Source: Lepisosteus oculatus
Lineage: Eukaryota; Chordata; Actinopteri; Semionotiformes; Lepisosteidae
Direction: 5' to 3'
DNA: 64,000 bases
Assembly (NCBI RefSeq): GCF_040954835.1
Contig: NC_090697.1
Span: 43,274,788 to 43,338,787, forward strand
Each line of letters starts with the position of its first letter. Within the stretch, counting starts at the first letter, position 1. Position numbers and translations under genes: made by a program. Under the pieces are notes generated by a model that worked only from the letters and a program-made list of their open reading frames with translations, was not told the DNA's origin and ran no database searches. Below are positions 48,001-58,275 of this stretch, piece by piece.

Positions 48001-48764
48001 ACGGGGCCCCTATGTATAAGTACTCCTTTGCTTCCCTCTCCAACATCCTGAGCAGCTGGTGCCAGTATGAGGCCCTCAAGTACATCAGCTTCCCCACCCA
48101 GGTGCTGGCCAAGGCGTCGAAGGTAATCCCGGTTATGCTCATGGGAAAGGTAATTTCTCGCAAAAGCTACGAGTACTGGGAATATTTTACGGCTGTGCTC
48201 ATCTCTGTTGGCGTCAGCATGTTCCTTCTGTCCAGCTCCACCCACAAGCACCCTTCAACCGTCACCACGTTTTCGGGAGTGATCATACTGGGTGGCTACA
48301 TCCTTTTTGACAGCTTTACTTCCAACTGGCAAGACAACCTCTTCAAGTACAAGATGTCCTCGGTGCAGATGATGTTTGGCGTCAACCTCTTCTCTTGCCT
48401 CTTCACAGTGGGCTCCCTCCTGGAGCAGGGGGCCTTGTTTGACTCTCTGGGCTTCATGAGCCGCCACTCAGAGTTTGCCTTCCATGCTGTGCTGCTCTCT
48501 GTGTGCTCAGCTTGTGGCCAGCTATTCATCTTCTACACCATCAGTCAGTTTGGTGCTGCTGTCTTCACGATCATCATGACCCTGCGGCAGGCCATCGCCA
48601 TCCTGCTGTCGTGCTTCCTGTATGGCCATGCCATCACCATGGTGGGGGGCCTGGGGGTGGCCGTGGTCTTCCTCGCCCTCTTTCTCAGGGTCTACGCTCG
48701 CAGCCGCATGAAGAAGAGGAGCAAGAAGGCTGCGCAGAGCCAGGCGCTGGTCCAGAAGGTTTAG
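36019..48764 (+). CDS. SLC35B2: PAPS transporter 1, SLC35B2 (whole gene, four coding exons)
   Basis: The protein exchanges the sulfate donor PAPS into the Golgi lumen for sulfotransferases acting on glycans and proteins. Coding exons are 36019-36038, 41124-41314, 46531-46694 and 47826-48764, with GT/AG introns, joining in frame to 437 residues (human about 432). Residues 1-24 are hydrophobic like a signal anchor. [13 protein letters not shown] spans exons 2-3, and [59 protein letters not shown] and [12 protein letters not shown] fill the last exon. Several transmembrane helices are evident, and the C-terminus ends VQKV as in human. The gene lies head-to-tail after NFKBIE as in human. Confidence 0.95.
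37080..37412 (+). repeat. Dispersed repeat with CCTGAAGAAGGC...GCCGAAACG core
   Basis: A C/T-rich stretch (37080-37280) leads into CACACCTGAAGAAGGCTCCACGGCCGAAACGTTGTGT (37281-37317, in two halves about the stem). It is followed by ATGGAATAAACC and TTGTTCCTTTGCAGCC. This is the best preserved of at least four copies. The core resembles the hammerhead motif reported in Penelope-like elements; see findings. No PLE coding region is visible. Confidence 0.6.
38825..38940 (+). repeat. Diverged copy of the CCTGAAGAAG repeat
   Basis: ACACCTGAAGAAGACACACAAGC and then CAAACTTTGTGT replace the GGC/GCC stem and GAAAC of the 37.29 kb copy, so the core has decayed. A TTGGTCTGAATTCTTCTCCCAG stretch follows. 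Confidence 0.45.
41124..41314 (+). CDS. SLC35B2: SLC35B2 coding exon 2
   Basis: The acceptor is TCTCTCCAG|G. It encodes residues 7-70: the end of the signal-like segment, then [31 protein letters not shown] and [10 protein letters not shown], matching the human N-terminal region. The donor is ACAG|GTTGGT, phase 1. Open frame upstream of 41124 is intron. Confidence 0.92.
43383..43657 (-). mobile_element. tRNA-derived SINE, minus strand
   Basis: On the minus strand it begins near 43657 with GGGCAGTGTGGTGGCAC, a degenerate A box. The B-box-like GGTTCAAATCC follows (plus strand 43588-43598), and it ends in GTCAATATAGTGATCTTATC. The plus-strand copy at 57.8 kb has the same order throughout. Confidence 0.8.
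44640..45540 (+). pseudogene. CR1-type LINE reverse transcriptase pseudogene
   Basis: Across shifting frames the plus strand reads [18 protein letters not shown] (CR1 GVPQGSVLGPLLFLI), SDLDAGV, then [38 protein letters not shown] and [17 protein letters not shown]. These are the order and spacing of CR1 reverse transcriptase motif B and the C-terminal region. The catalytic FADD block is not readable, and several frameshifts break the frame, so it is dead. Confidence 0.82.
46531..46694 (+). CDS. SLC35B2: SLC35B2 coding exon 3
   Basis: The acceptor is CTTTACAG|GT. It encodes [19 protein letters not shown], a variable Ser/Thr/Glu-rich loop, then [12 protein letters not shown]. The donor is CAG|GTGCGA, phase 0. 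Confidence 0.92.
46695..47825 (+). other. SLC35B2: SLC35B2 intron 3
   Basis: A 1.1 kb AT-rich intron. Its 3' part carries one copy of a 29-base direct repeat whose partner is in the 3' UTR. Confidence 0.75.
47739..47767 (+). repeat. Direct repeat, copy 1 (intron 3)
   Basis: CCATGTATTTGACTTGAATA plus nine bases match 48889-48917 at 27 of 29 positions, with weaker similarity continuing about 12 bases to the right. Confidence 0.7.
47826..48764 (+). CDS. SLC35B2: SLC35B2 coding exon 4 (main transporter domain)
   Basis: The acceptor is CTTCCAG|GCT. A single 939-base exon encodes 312 residues covering most transmembrane helices and ends at TAG 48762-48764. It is much more GC-rich than its surroundings. 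The open frame continues left into the intron as far as 47775, but homology and the splice site place the exon start at 47826. Confidence 0.96.
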   Translation, partial: ASYLTWGILQERVMTRTYGATSTEEGEKFKDSQFLVFMNRILALTVSGLYCVLTKQPRHGAPMYKYSFASLSNILSSWCQYEALKYISFPTQVLAKASKVIPVMLMGKVISRKSYEYWEYFTAVLISVGVSMFLLSSSTHKHPSTVTTFSGVIILGGYILFDSFTSNWQDNLFKYKMSSVQMMFGVNLFSCLFTVGSLLEQGALFDSLGFMSRHSEFAFHAVLLSVCSACGQLFIFYTISQFGAAVFTIIMTLRQAIAILLSCFLYGHAITMVGGLGVAVVFLALFLRVYARSRMKKRSKKAAQSQALVQKV

Positions 48765-48888
48765 TCACCTAAACCATCTGCAAAGAGACATTTCCTCAAC
48801 TAGATCCTATTTTAAAAGGTTTTGTTTCTATTTTCTGGATTTGTACTTTGTAATCGTAAGATGCCACAGAGAGGCAGATGCCTTTGTT

Positions 48889-48917
48889 CCATGTGTTTGA
48901 CTTGAATATGGACACTT
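48889..48917 (+). repeat. Direct repeat, copy 2 (3' UTR)
   Basis: Partner of 47739-47767. The two copies flank the last SLC35B2 exon, 1150 bases apart. Confidence 0.7.
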
Positions 48918-48956
48918 CCTAACGTACTGGAAAGTTAACCAGGTAGTGTTGAAGCA

Positions 48957-48962
48957 AATAAA
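48957..48962 (+). terminator. SLC35B2: SLC35B2 poly(A) signal
   Basis: AATAAA lies 193 bases after the stop codon and is followed within 30 bases by a GT/T-rich stretch (CAGTTGCTTCTTTC), as expected of a cleavage site. Confidence 0.65.
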
Positions 48963-48989
48963 TGGACCACTCCTCACAGTTGCTTCTTT

Positions 48990-51900
48990 CTTTTGAATCC
49001 AGCGTCATGGTGATCGACTCTGAGGATGTTTCTATATATTATAGAAAGTGGATTTATTAAAATGGCTACTGGAAGTGACAGTAGGACTTGAAAAGAGCAG
49101 AAGGAAGTCCATCCAGGCTGTTAAAAATATTATGATTTCTATGTGTCTTGTCTATAACCGTCTGTCTTACTTTCAACGCACTTTGCGATGTTTGCAAAAC
49201 TAGTTCTTGCGGAAGGTTTGGGACTGACTAAAACAACAAAGATGGACAAAGAAAATAGAGCAGAAGCCTTGTCCCTGCAAGAAAGGCAGCACTGATGGCA
49301 AATCTTTGCAGACAGTACAAAGGTCCAAGAGGTGGTTATCATGATGTGACAAAATGTGCAATTCCCATTGAAGGCCTGAACGCCTACGCCAGGCTACTTT
49401 CTCCAGGCAACAGAACTGAATGTTGTTCCGTTGCAACTCTCTGTAGGTGAAAGTTTATCGCCTTCTGCACTGTTGATCTTTTTCTTTAGACAGTTTTTGC
49501 CTCTCCAGATAAATGCAGTCTTGCTTTAAAAAAACCCCATCAGGAATGTTTAACATTGGTCCACATTCTAAATAATAAAACACAAAAGACATAAATGAGG
49601 TCTTTCTCTGTACTGAGATGAGGATTGTTCCTCAAGACTTCTTTTTTTCTGAATTTGTAAAAGAGAATTGTGTGTGATTGTGACTTCAGTTTGAGGTGCT
49701 GAATCCTTTTAGATTAAAAAAAGAGAGCTCCCTGATGGACTTAGCTAATATTGCCATCCTTAACGTAATGAAATCATTTAACACTCACTTTACTAAAACC
49801 AAAGGAGATGGCAACAAAGGAATCACTGCCAGGATTCTAAAGATCCCTCTCGTGTTCTTCAAAAGCTTTTGTGACTTTTTTATCACATTGTTGAAAATCA
49901 TGAACACATTATTACGTTTATGTTTTGCTGTCACTTGTTGTAAAATGCATAGTATTAATTCTTTCTTAATTTGTTTTTTCATTAGTCACATTAATTTCTG
50001 CATAGGAAACACCTGGAATACAAGAGACATTCCTGTACTTGTCAAATTAGTTTGTTGTTTTATTGGGGGGAGGGGGCATTTTGAAGACATTTTTCCTGTC
50101 GAAACTGTGCAACACGGATAAACTATTTGGGTTTTTTTAAAAGTCATTTTCTATCCAGCGTCTTGAAAACAGTGCTTGAGGAGGACTACATAGGCATCTT
50201 TTCTGCCCGTAGTTTGGCAAAAGGAATGTAAAGAAAGTGCTACAAGTGGAAGATCTATGAAATGTCGGTAAGGGAACCACAAAATGGTACTTGTATTTCA
50301 TTGTGCAGTGTTTGTTTGTAATTACATTAAACATATGGCGTTAAAAAAAGTATTTGAAATATATTTAACATGCCTTTGAGAGAAGTTAGTACACAGAGGA
50401 CAGGCACTGAAAACTAAGGACATGTCCAAAACCGTTTGTCTGATGAAGAAGCAAAGAGGGTAGCAGGCCTGGAGTAGAAAACCAGGCACCTCTGCAGTTG
50501 TTTACTAACTCTGTGCTGCTGTCAGGGCACAAGTCTATTTATGTCTTTCATTAAAAAACTCATAAGAGCCAGTGCGTGAAACAGGAGGTTGGTGTGCAAT
50601 GAATTTGAAATTAATATGAATTTACCATGTATGGCTCATTAACACATTTTAGGCTAAGTTTATATCAGGTGTTAGGTGCATTGTTTGTTAATATACCAAT
50701 TCATCACCTCCAAGGAAATTTAAGGCCTGTTGGTTTCCATCAGCCAAGCTTATGATATTTTGTAAAACCTTTCCCTTAACAAAATGGACACCTTAGCTAA
50801 ATCTTGAGCCTGTTGTTCGTAGATCTGTATTTTATTTCTTAATCCAAAACTGGTACTGGTTTTTCTTTCTTTCGTGACTTGTGAATGTGTCAGTTCTTAT
50901 ATTTGTATACCTAAACTTTTTATGTCATTTACATTTCATTTTTATATACTGTATATGAATATACAATGAATAGTTTGTGGTTACGCATTAAGAGATCAAT
51001 AGTCTCTTACAAGCAGTGTTTTTCCTGATCATGTATTTAAATTTCTGTTATTAGCAACATAGCCAGCACTTAAGAGCAAGAGATGTGAAGAACGGGGTCA
51101 AGATACGATTGTGCATCTGGTGAATGTCCTGGAAATGTCCTTTGATGATACTCTAAATACTATGTTCATGTGATTTACATTTAGAAATAGAAAAACTAGA
51201 CAATCCATGGTCAAACATGGAAAAAAGCACGTTAATCCTGTAGTCAAATCAGTTGCTTTTGCCCTGCACAGCACAGATGTACTGTAATGCATAGTAACAT
51301 ACTGCAGACAGAGCTCATTTCTGTCCACAAACAGGATAAAATGCCAAAAGTCCGCCTTATGGGGAAAAAAGGCAGGGAGTTGCAATCCTGTGGCAGTTAC
51401 ACAAGCTGGTTGTGTACTCAGTCTGGCAGCATAGATGTTTTTTAGTTTACGTACATTTTGTTGAAATGCACCACACAAGACAGATTTAAAAAGGATTTCT
51501 GTAAGAAAAAATGTGCCGTGTGATAGCAATAATGATACAATACTTTCGTGATCTAAAATAAATCGTGTTGATAAAAACAGACTGTCTGGTTACTTGAAAA
51601 GCATTTGAAGTTATTGGTTATTTTACATATGAGATAATAGGTTTCTGTTAGTCCAAAATGCTCCCAGTAATACTAATGGACACTGAGGAACAACGTTACA
51701 CCATGTGAACAAATGTGTAGCTTCTGATAAATGTCTGCTGTTCACGTATACTGTTTAAAGGGGTTGGACAAAACACAGTTATACCAGTTTAAAGTCACTT
51801 AATGGGCCACCAAGTGTGGGCTATATTGTCTGTATGTGTTGTGTCATATAGCCTACCAGCCCCAAGAATTCTGCAGCACCATTCGTCCAAGAGAAAGTCA

Positions 51901-53410
51901 AATCAACTCCTGGTTGGTAAAGATACAGTATAAAATGCTATCTGGGGCCCTGTTCTAAAATATCCCATGAATGCCCAATTGGAATTAATCAATACTGAAA
52001 TGCTGTTTTGCTTCAATGCACCACAAGATCATTAGCTCTCAAGTCTCATGCCTTGATCTGAAAACCTCACACAGTTGCATCAAGTTTCAGTTGATTAAAT
52101 GAGCATAAAAATTTGAAATTGCTATAGGGACTCACAATTCAGTTAATTAACACATTTGTTTTTGTATGTGAATAAAAGAAAACATTGGTACAAACAGTGT
52201 ACGTTCTCAGTTTTCAACACAAAATCTCATGCATTAGGGTTTCTGACCCTTTGGAGCAAGATGTAGAAAAAAAAACAGGGTTTCCTTGACGCTGGATAAT
52301 TGGGTCACAGACAAATGCGTTGTCCCTTGTGTGTCGCTTGCCACCTAATTTTCTTAATGAAAAAAGAGTTATTGCCTCAATGGGTATAAGACAGTAAAAT
52401 AGCACTTAAATAGCAAAAAGAACTCGATGGCCTGATGCAGACTGAAAATAGCAAATGTCAAGATGTTTTAAGCTCAAAGCTCTTCCTTGGACAGCTCTTT
52501 TCCACACACACAGCCACCATGGACTCCACTTGCAGCCATAATTATAGGTAACCAGACCATTGTTACCTATAATTGTTCATTGTTGTTATGTACAATACTA
52601 AGCATGCATATATTATATATAACAAATGAGCCACACCTGTGTGCATACTCTTACATACTACAGTATATGCTTGGTATCCCACATTTACATGGGTGTATCC
52701 ATTTTTTTTGCACTACCTGTATGTACTGTGCATAGTACTGTACACACAGTACATACTTTGTATACGTTCACTAGCTATATTATTGGAATATATGAATGTA
52801 TCCAACAACAAGTAGAAAAAAGCATACTTTATGAAGGATTACTTATAAACTCATTTCATTCCAAAACAGGTTGGCATTTCTTAAAAGGTTACTGGGTTAA
52901 ATACTTTCTTGAAACAGAAAACTACACAATTCTTTCTTTTCAGGCCAGAATAACAGATGAAATAGAATACTCCTGTATGTCCTGTTTTTTTTACCTTCTC
53001 TTTTCTTTACTGTATCACTTCCCCACTCATGTCCTCTCCATATCCTACCAGCCAGTGACCTCTGGTCACCTCAAAGCTCACCTTCAGTATTCAAATTATT
53101 TCCAGCACTTCTCTGCACAATGAGCAAATTTGCTTCTGCTGAAGGCTTTCAGATGCATGATTACTCTTTCTCTGTTGTGAACGATGTATGAAGCACTTTA
53201 GAAATACAGCAGGCGCTTTGGCTCATAATTATCAGGTAGTGCTAACAAATTAGCTCTTTGTCAGGGTGGTACAATGAGAGGCTGTGGTATAGTTACACAA
53301 GATATTTTTGCACTCCTTGTTACCTCCTCTCGCAAAGCGACTAAATGCTGTAGCATGCATGGTACTAATTCCTTAAAAGCGCTTCATTGAAAGGGGTACC
53401 TGTGTGCCTT
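48990..53410. other. Downstream intergenic, nothing recognised
   Basis: AT-rich sequence with several open frames of up to about 165 codons, none with recognisable domains or splice-bounded structure. HSP90AB1, expected here by synteny, was not seen on either strand. Confidence 0.5.
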
Positions 53411-53414
53411 ATTG

Positions 53415-53625
53415 TATGCATTACAAGGACAGCACCTGTCATATCACAGTGTCCCTAGTCACCAAACTTGGTGTAGGTTTAGAAAATGTGGTCCAGAGGG
53501 AAGAGTTGTCACTTATCCACCAGAAGCACTTAAAGCACTAGCCTGGTTTTCCTAAGAGGCCCCCCTACAGATCCCGCCTAACCTTGCTCAGCTTCTAAGA
53601 TCTAACAACATCAGGCTTTGTTCAT
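53415..53625 (-). mobile_element. 5S-derived SINE fragment, minus strand
   Basis: The reverse complement reads GATCTTAGAAGCTGAGCAAGG (5S internal promoter region). After a diverged middle, GTGACTAGGGACACTGTG and AGGTGCTGTCCTT match the body of the copy at 1-540. Confidence 0.7.
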
Positions 53626-55039
53626 GAGAGATAAGTGTTTCAATTGAGAAAAGAGAGATAGAGAGGAGGCACACACTCAAAATAATTTACAGCCTGTTTA
53701 TGTAAAGAAGACTAAGCTAATCATGCTGCAGTGATGCTATGATTTAATTAAATGGATCACATGCGTTCTCAGACTGTTCCTGGCAGAAGCCACACAACCA
53801 GGCAATCAGGAGCAGCCATGTTCTCTCTGAGACCCAGTCTATCAGTATAACACCCTAGGAGGGGCCTCCTGCACAGCGGCATCTACAGTTACAAACACAA
53901 TACAAGGCTTCAGGCAGCTCAGCTTACTGACACCGAAAAGGTGACCGAAAGTCTTTGTGACTTCATATTACAAAGTTACATTGTGGTGATTTCTACTGTA
54001 CATCATCTAGGATGACAGACTGTTATTTTGGCCAAGAATAATATGTATTGATTTTGGTTTTTTTTTGTTTGGTAGTAGGAGAAACCATGGCATTTAGAGT
54101 CAACCTGTTATTTTCTTCCGTAAAACCAGGTATTAATTAAGGGATACATGGATGTCCAGAGTGACCTCAGTGTTTAAAAATGTATAGTATGCAAAAACAT
54201 CTGGAGATTCCAGGTTTTGAAAACAAAATATGACAAATCTGAATTCCCTCCTCACCACCACACACATTTCATTCCCCCAAAAACCTGTGCATAACAGAAT
54301 GTCACCTGCGCATTTAACTGAGTGATTTCTCACCACACAGTTTATGAATTCTTGTTAGTAGTTTACTCCGACTGTGGCTTCAAAAGGCAGGTTTGTCCTC
54401 TGAGTCACAAAACCCATTTTGTTTTACTTCATATTATTTTTTTATTTCTGAGTAGTTCCTGAGTTGCCCAATCACTAAAGGTGCTTCCATAGAGCGCAGG
54501 CTGTACTGCGGACACTGCCGGTGTCTTCCATGAGTCAGCAGTGATTGGGATTCCCCAAGCAGCTGAGCACAACTGGTGCTACATTGCTGAGCTGCAGTAG
54601 GTGGGCTTGTGCCTCAGCATGTCACACACTGTTGAACCCTTGGGACTTGCCAGAACACAAGGAGAGATGCTTCTTGAGTTGGTGTAAGGCAGTGTAGCTC
54701 ACAATATGCCAAATGGCAGTCAGTTGTGGTGGTGAGCTGAGCTGATCAGCACATCATGATTCAAAGCACAGAGGGTATTTAGAAAATGGTGGTTTGAAGA
54801 AGAAAAAGCACTTTCAACTTTGTAAGTGTTGGATTACAAAGTGGGAACACTCTTCTTTGTGATCTTCATGACTACACAAATGTTCTACTGAAACCCTGCT
54901 TGCCTCAGAGCACAAAGTCAATGATGATTACCCACAGCTTTATGCTGTTATTTTATTATTATTGACAGCAAAACATAAATTACCCTCTTCATGATGACTA
55001 TTAATGCTTTCCTTCTAAGTTTAGGTAACAATGTACTGT
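53626..55039. other. Intergenic, nothing recognised
   Basis: No exon or named repeat seen. Confidence 0.4.
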
Positions 55040-55835
55040 ATATAGGAATGGTCATAAGAACATAAGAATGGTTACCCACAAGAGGAGGCCATTCAGCTCA
55101 TCTATAGTCTTTGGTAGTTAACATCTGATGCAATTAATATCTGAGGATCTCATCCAGCTTTTTCTTGAAAGAATCCTGGGTAAGAGCTTCAACGTCATGG
55201 CTGGGTAGATTTTTCCACACTCCCACACAACTTTGTTAAAGGAGTGCCTCCTGTTCCGGAAATACAGTACACGTGCAAGTAGGTTTCTTTTTTTGTACTC
55301 TGGCCTGCTGTTCCACAATTATTTTGAAGAATTCCAATATTTGAATTTATCAAAGCTTTAAAGATTTTGAAATCTTTCAGTCTTCTCTGTTTAAAACTAA
55401 AAAGGTTCATTTCTTTCCTCCTGTCAGCATAGGACATTTCTATTACACTTAGAATGTATGTTATAATTTCAGTCTTTTAATTTTCTTTTAATTTTTGTAA
55501 CCTAAATCATACACTTTATTCTATGAAATCAAGACCTTGCCAGTACATTTTACAATTTTAACTTAACATTCCTTGATTTGAATATTATGTGTTTGACTAT
55601 AACCCTAACACTTTGATTTATTTTTGCTTCTCTACATTGTCTAGAAGATGTTAATGATGCCTTCACTTAAACACCTACTTTATGTCTTTGTATAAGTAGT
55701 TTCATCAAGCTCTTTTCCATTTTGTATATACAGTTTGTTTTTACTACCAGCGTATAATACTTTGACTTGTCTACATTAAATGCCATCTACCAGGTGCTTG
55801 CTCAGTCTTGAATTTTTTCTTCTTTTTTTTCAGTT
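55040..55835 (-). mobile_element. CR1-type LINE 3' region, minus strand
   Basis: The element end, CATAAGAACATAAGAATGG and AGAGGAGGCCATTCAGC on the plus strand, is at 55050-55100. The minus-strand frame then reads LCGSVEKSTQP and SYADRRKEMNLFSF, typical of CR1 C-terminal coding sequence with frameshifts. ACATTAAATGCCATCTACCAGGTGCTTGCTCAG at about 55775-55807 is a further CR1 block. AT-rich sequence between is more diverged. Confidence 0.72.
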
Positions 55836-56775
55836 GTGAATACCTGGGGGAAAGAGGCACTTTAAAACCTTCCCTGCTTTACTCTTTTTGAGTAATTCCC
55901 TGTCTTTTACTCTTTTTGTAAAGAAGTATGTGAACTCATTACGATATTTTTACTTACTCTCAAAATGCTCCTTTGACAAATGTGTGTGTATTTCGTTCTT
56001 AGAAAAGTCATTCCGAAATTTGGAATTGTGTAAAACGTGAAACTTAACAGTTCTTCAAATTACTGTACTCTGGTCTTTTGGCAATTCAGTGAAGGAGAAA
56101 GTGGAGAAAACATAAACATCCCCTAAGTACTGTACGTAAATGGTTTAATTTTTACTTCCCCTTGTCTGCAACAGTCAAATTAATAAAGATGAGCTGTGTT
56201 GCAGTCACTAACGTTCATTAACATTTCAAATTCTGAACAAGTTCTCTCTTGCTCTCATTCCTTAATGGTGTATCTTATTTTAATGAGTAAGGTCATAAAC
56301 AGCCTGAAACCAAGTACAAAGTCTGTACTTTTTCCAACCATTAACAAACTAGCACAGTACTGTACCCTGAGAAGAAAAGTAAAGGACAGGACTTGTTTAA
56401 CAAAACCCAAGAGAACTTTGTAGTTAGTACAGTAGTTCCCATCTCTTACTTGTATTAGTGGCAGAAAATGAAAAATAATGAGGCACCTTGCCCCATTTGC
56501 TCCCATTTGCCAAGCTATATAAATAAGAACCAGCATTGTTGAGGACAAACTCCTCAATGGACTGGCATCTGATGGGTTCTCTGATCATTTTACCTTTAAC
56601 AATAAGAAAAAGCTCCAGTTATGGCTTGAATACACAAATTATATACTGACAGTCATAATTTCATATATTTTACACAAGATGCCTACATAATGTATATTCA
56701 GCTTAAGAAAAGCATAACACATTATATGTATGTTCTGGTTGGTCAAACAATAAGATTTTCAGTATCAGTTATATA
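55836..56775. other. Intergenic, nothing recognised
   Basis: AT-rich, no exon or repeat recognised. Confidence 0.4.
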
Positions 56776-56779
56776 CACA

Positions 56780-57118
56780 CAGGCACAGCATGGTGGTGGA
56801 CTGGTTAGCATTGCTGACCAGCATTGAATTGCACTGTTAGGGCCCTGGGTTCAGTTCCAGACCTGGGGTGCTATCTGCATGGAGTTTGAATGTTCTCCCA
56901 ATGTTTTCTGTGGGAGGAAACAGGTTCACCCAGAGGAAACCCATGTCCAAGAACACTCTGGTAGGTTACGTGGCTTCTGGGAGAATTGGCTTTGCTGTGA
57001 GTGTGTGCATGTCTGTGTCTGTATCTATGAGTGCCCTGCAGTAAACTAGCATCCTGTCCGGGGTGTACGCTGCCTTTCGCCCATTGCTTGCCGAGATAGT
57101 TTAGAGATCCAGCAAGTA
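56780..57118 (+). mobile_element. Fish SINE copy, plus strand
   Basis: The tRNA-like head GCACAGCATGGTGGTGGACTGG...GGGTTCAGTTCC (B-box-like) is followed by TCCCAATGTTTTCTGTGGGAGG, GGCTTCTGGGAGAATTGG and GAGTGCCCTGCAGTAAACTAG. This is the reverse-complement order of the copies at 32.4 and 60.9 kb. Confidence 0.75.
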
Positions 57119-57790
57119 TGTACTTCATATGGGATGGTTACGTGCTACTTGATTGGATCAGCCAGTTAGAAAATGGAATGATGGGTCATATAAACACATA
57201 CCTGACTAGGGTGACTACCTGTGTGGATACCACACAGACTTAAACACACAGGAAGAGTTCAGCGATGCTTTTTTTGCTTGTCCTGCTTTCGAAATCTTTT
57301 CAGTTTGTCAATTTTCTCAGTCTTATAAATCTTCATAAGATTTCATATTCTCTTCATAAATCTGAAAATATGCATGGTATAGAACAGTGCTTTGATATCA
57401 TATGATATGAAATTGTACTCTACAAGATGTTCTTACGATTAGGGTCTTGGACCAAGCACTGTTACGATGTGTAGTTCTGAACCCTATGCAGACAGTATAA
57501 TGTGGAAGTAAGTGGAAAAGGACAAAGGGGAGGAGACGATGAAGGTCAGGGCAGGATGACAAACAGGGGGGCGTGATGACAGTGAACTGGTGCTCGGGGG
57601 GTGTGGCATCCTCCGGGCATCCATCTTCCTATGCAGAGCTGGGAGCAGCAAGCAGTTTTGTTTTCAGACACAAATTGTCTGACTTATCCACTCATTGTTT
57701 TCTTGCCATTCCATCCAGTTCAGGGTTGCGGTGGATCTGCAGTCTATACCCACAAGCAGAACTCGCCAGGCACAAACACACTCCCATGCT
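57119..57790. other. Intergenic between SINEs
   Basis: A short unannotated stretch. CAGTTCAGGGTTGCGGTGGATCTGCAGTCTATACCC at about 57716-57751 resembles a piece of the SINE family on either side. Confidence 0.4.
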
Positions 57791-57792
57791 CA

Positions 57793-58073
57793 CACTGGGC
57801 TGGGCAGTGGTTCTGTGGATAAGGATCTGTGCCTGTGGCTGGAAGGTTGCCGGTTTGTATCCCGCGGCCAGCAGAGGAATCCTACTCCATTGGGTCCCTG
57901 AGCAAGGGGCCCTTAACCCCAACTGCTCCAGGGGTGCCGTATAATTGGCTGACCCTGCACTCTGACCCCAAACTTCTCTTCCTGTCTGTGTATCTCATGG
58001 AGAGGAAGTTGGGGTATGTGAAAAGACAAATTCCTAATACAAGAAATTGTATATGGCTAAGAAAGTGATTTTA
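57793..58073 (+). mobile_element. tRNA-derived SINE, plus strand
   Basis: The same family as 43383-43657. GGGCTGGGCAGTGG head, GGCTGGAAGGTTGCCGGTTT (diverged B box), TCTGTGTATCTCATGGAGAG and GGGTATGTGAAAAGACAAAT tail, then AAGAAATTGTATATGGC. Confidence 0.82.
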
Positions 58074-58275
58074 GCTTATCCCAGAAGCCAATTAACCTAC
58101 AGTACCAGTATGTCTTTGGACTATGGGAGGAAACCAGGGCACTCAGAGAAAACCGTTGCAAACACAGGAAGAGCATATGAACTTCATGCAAAGAGTACCC
58201 CAAGTCCAGAATTCAACCTAGGGCAGGGAGATAGCAATGGTGACCATTGTGCCACTGTGCAGCATGCTTATTAAC
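58074..58275 (-). mobile_element. Fish SINE copy, minus strand, partial
   Basis: CAGAAGCCAATTAACCTACAG, TGTCTTTGGACTATGGGAGG and the head remnant GGTGACCATTGTGCCACTGTGC are in the order of the minus-strand copy at 60.9 kb. It abuts the previous SINE. Confidence 0.72.

Noticed and set aside
51098..51529. A 143-codon minus-strand open frame, and a similar 141-codon plus-strand frame at 49696-50121
   Set aside because: No conserved motif, no clear splice signals, and composition like the surrounding AT-rich DNA.
52626..53123. A 165-codon plus-strand open frame
   Set aside because: Low-complexity, AT-driven composition with Tyr/His/Ile runs and no recognisable family; consistent with chance.
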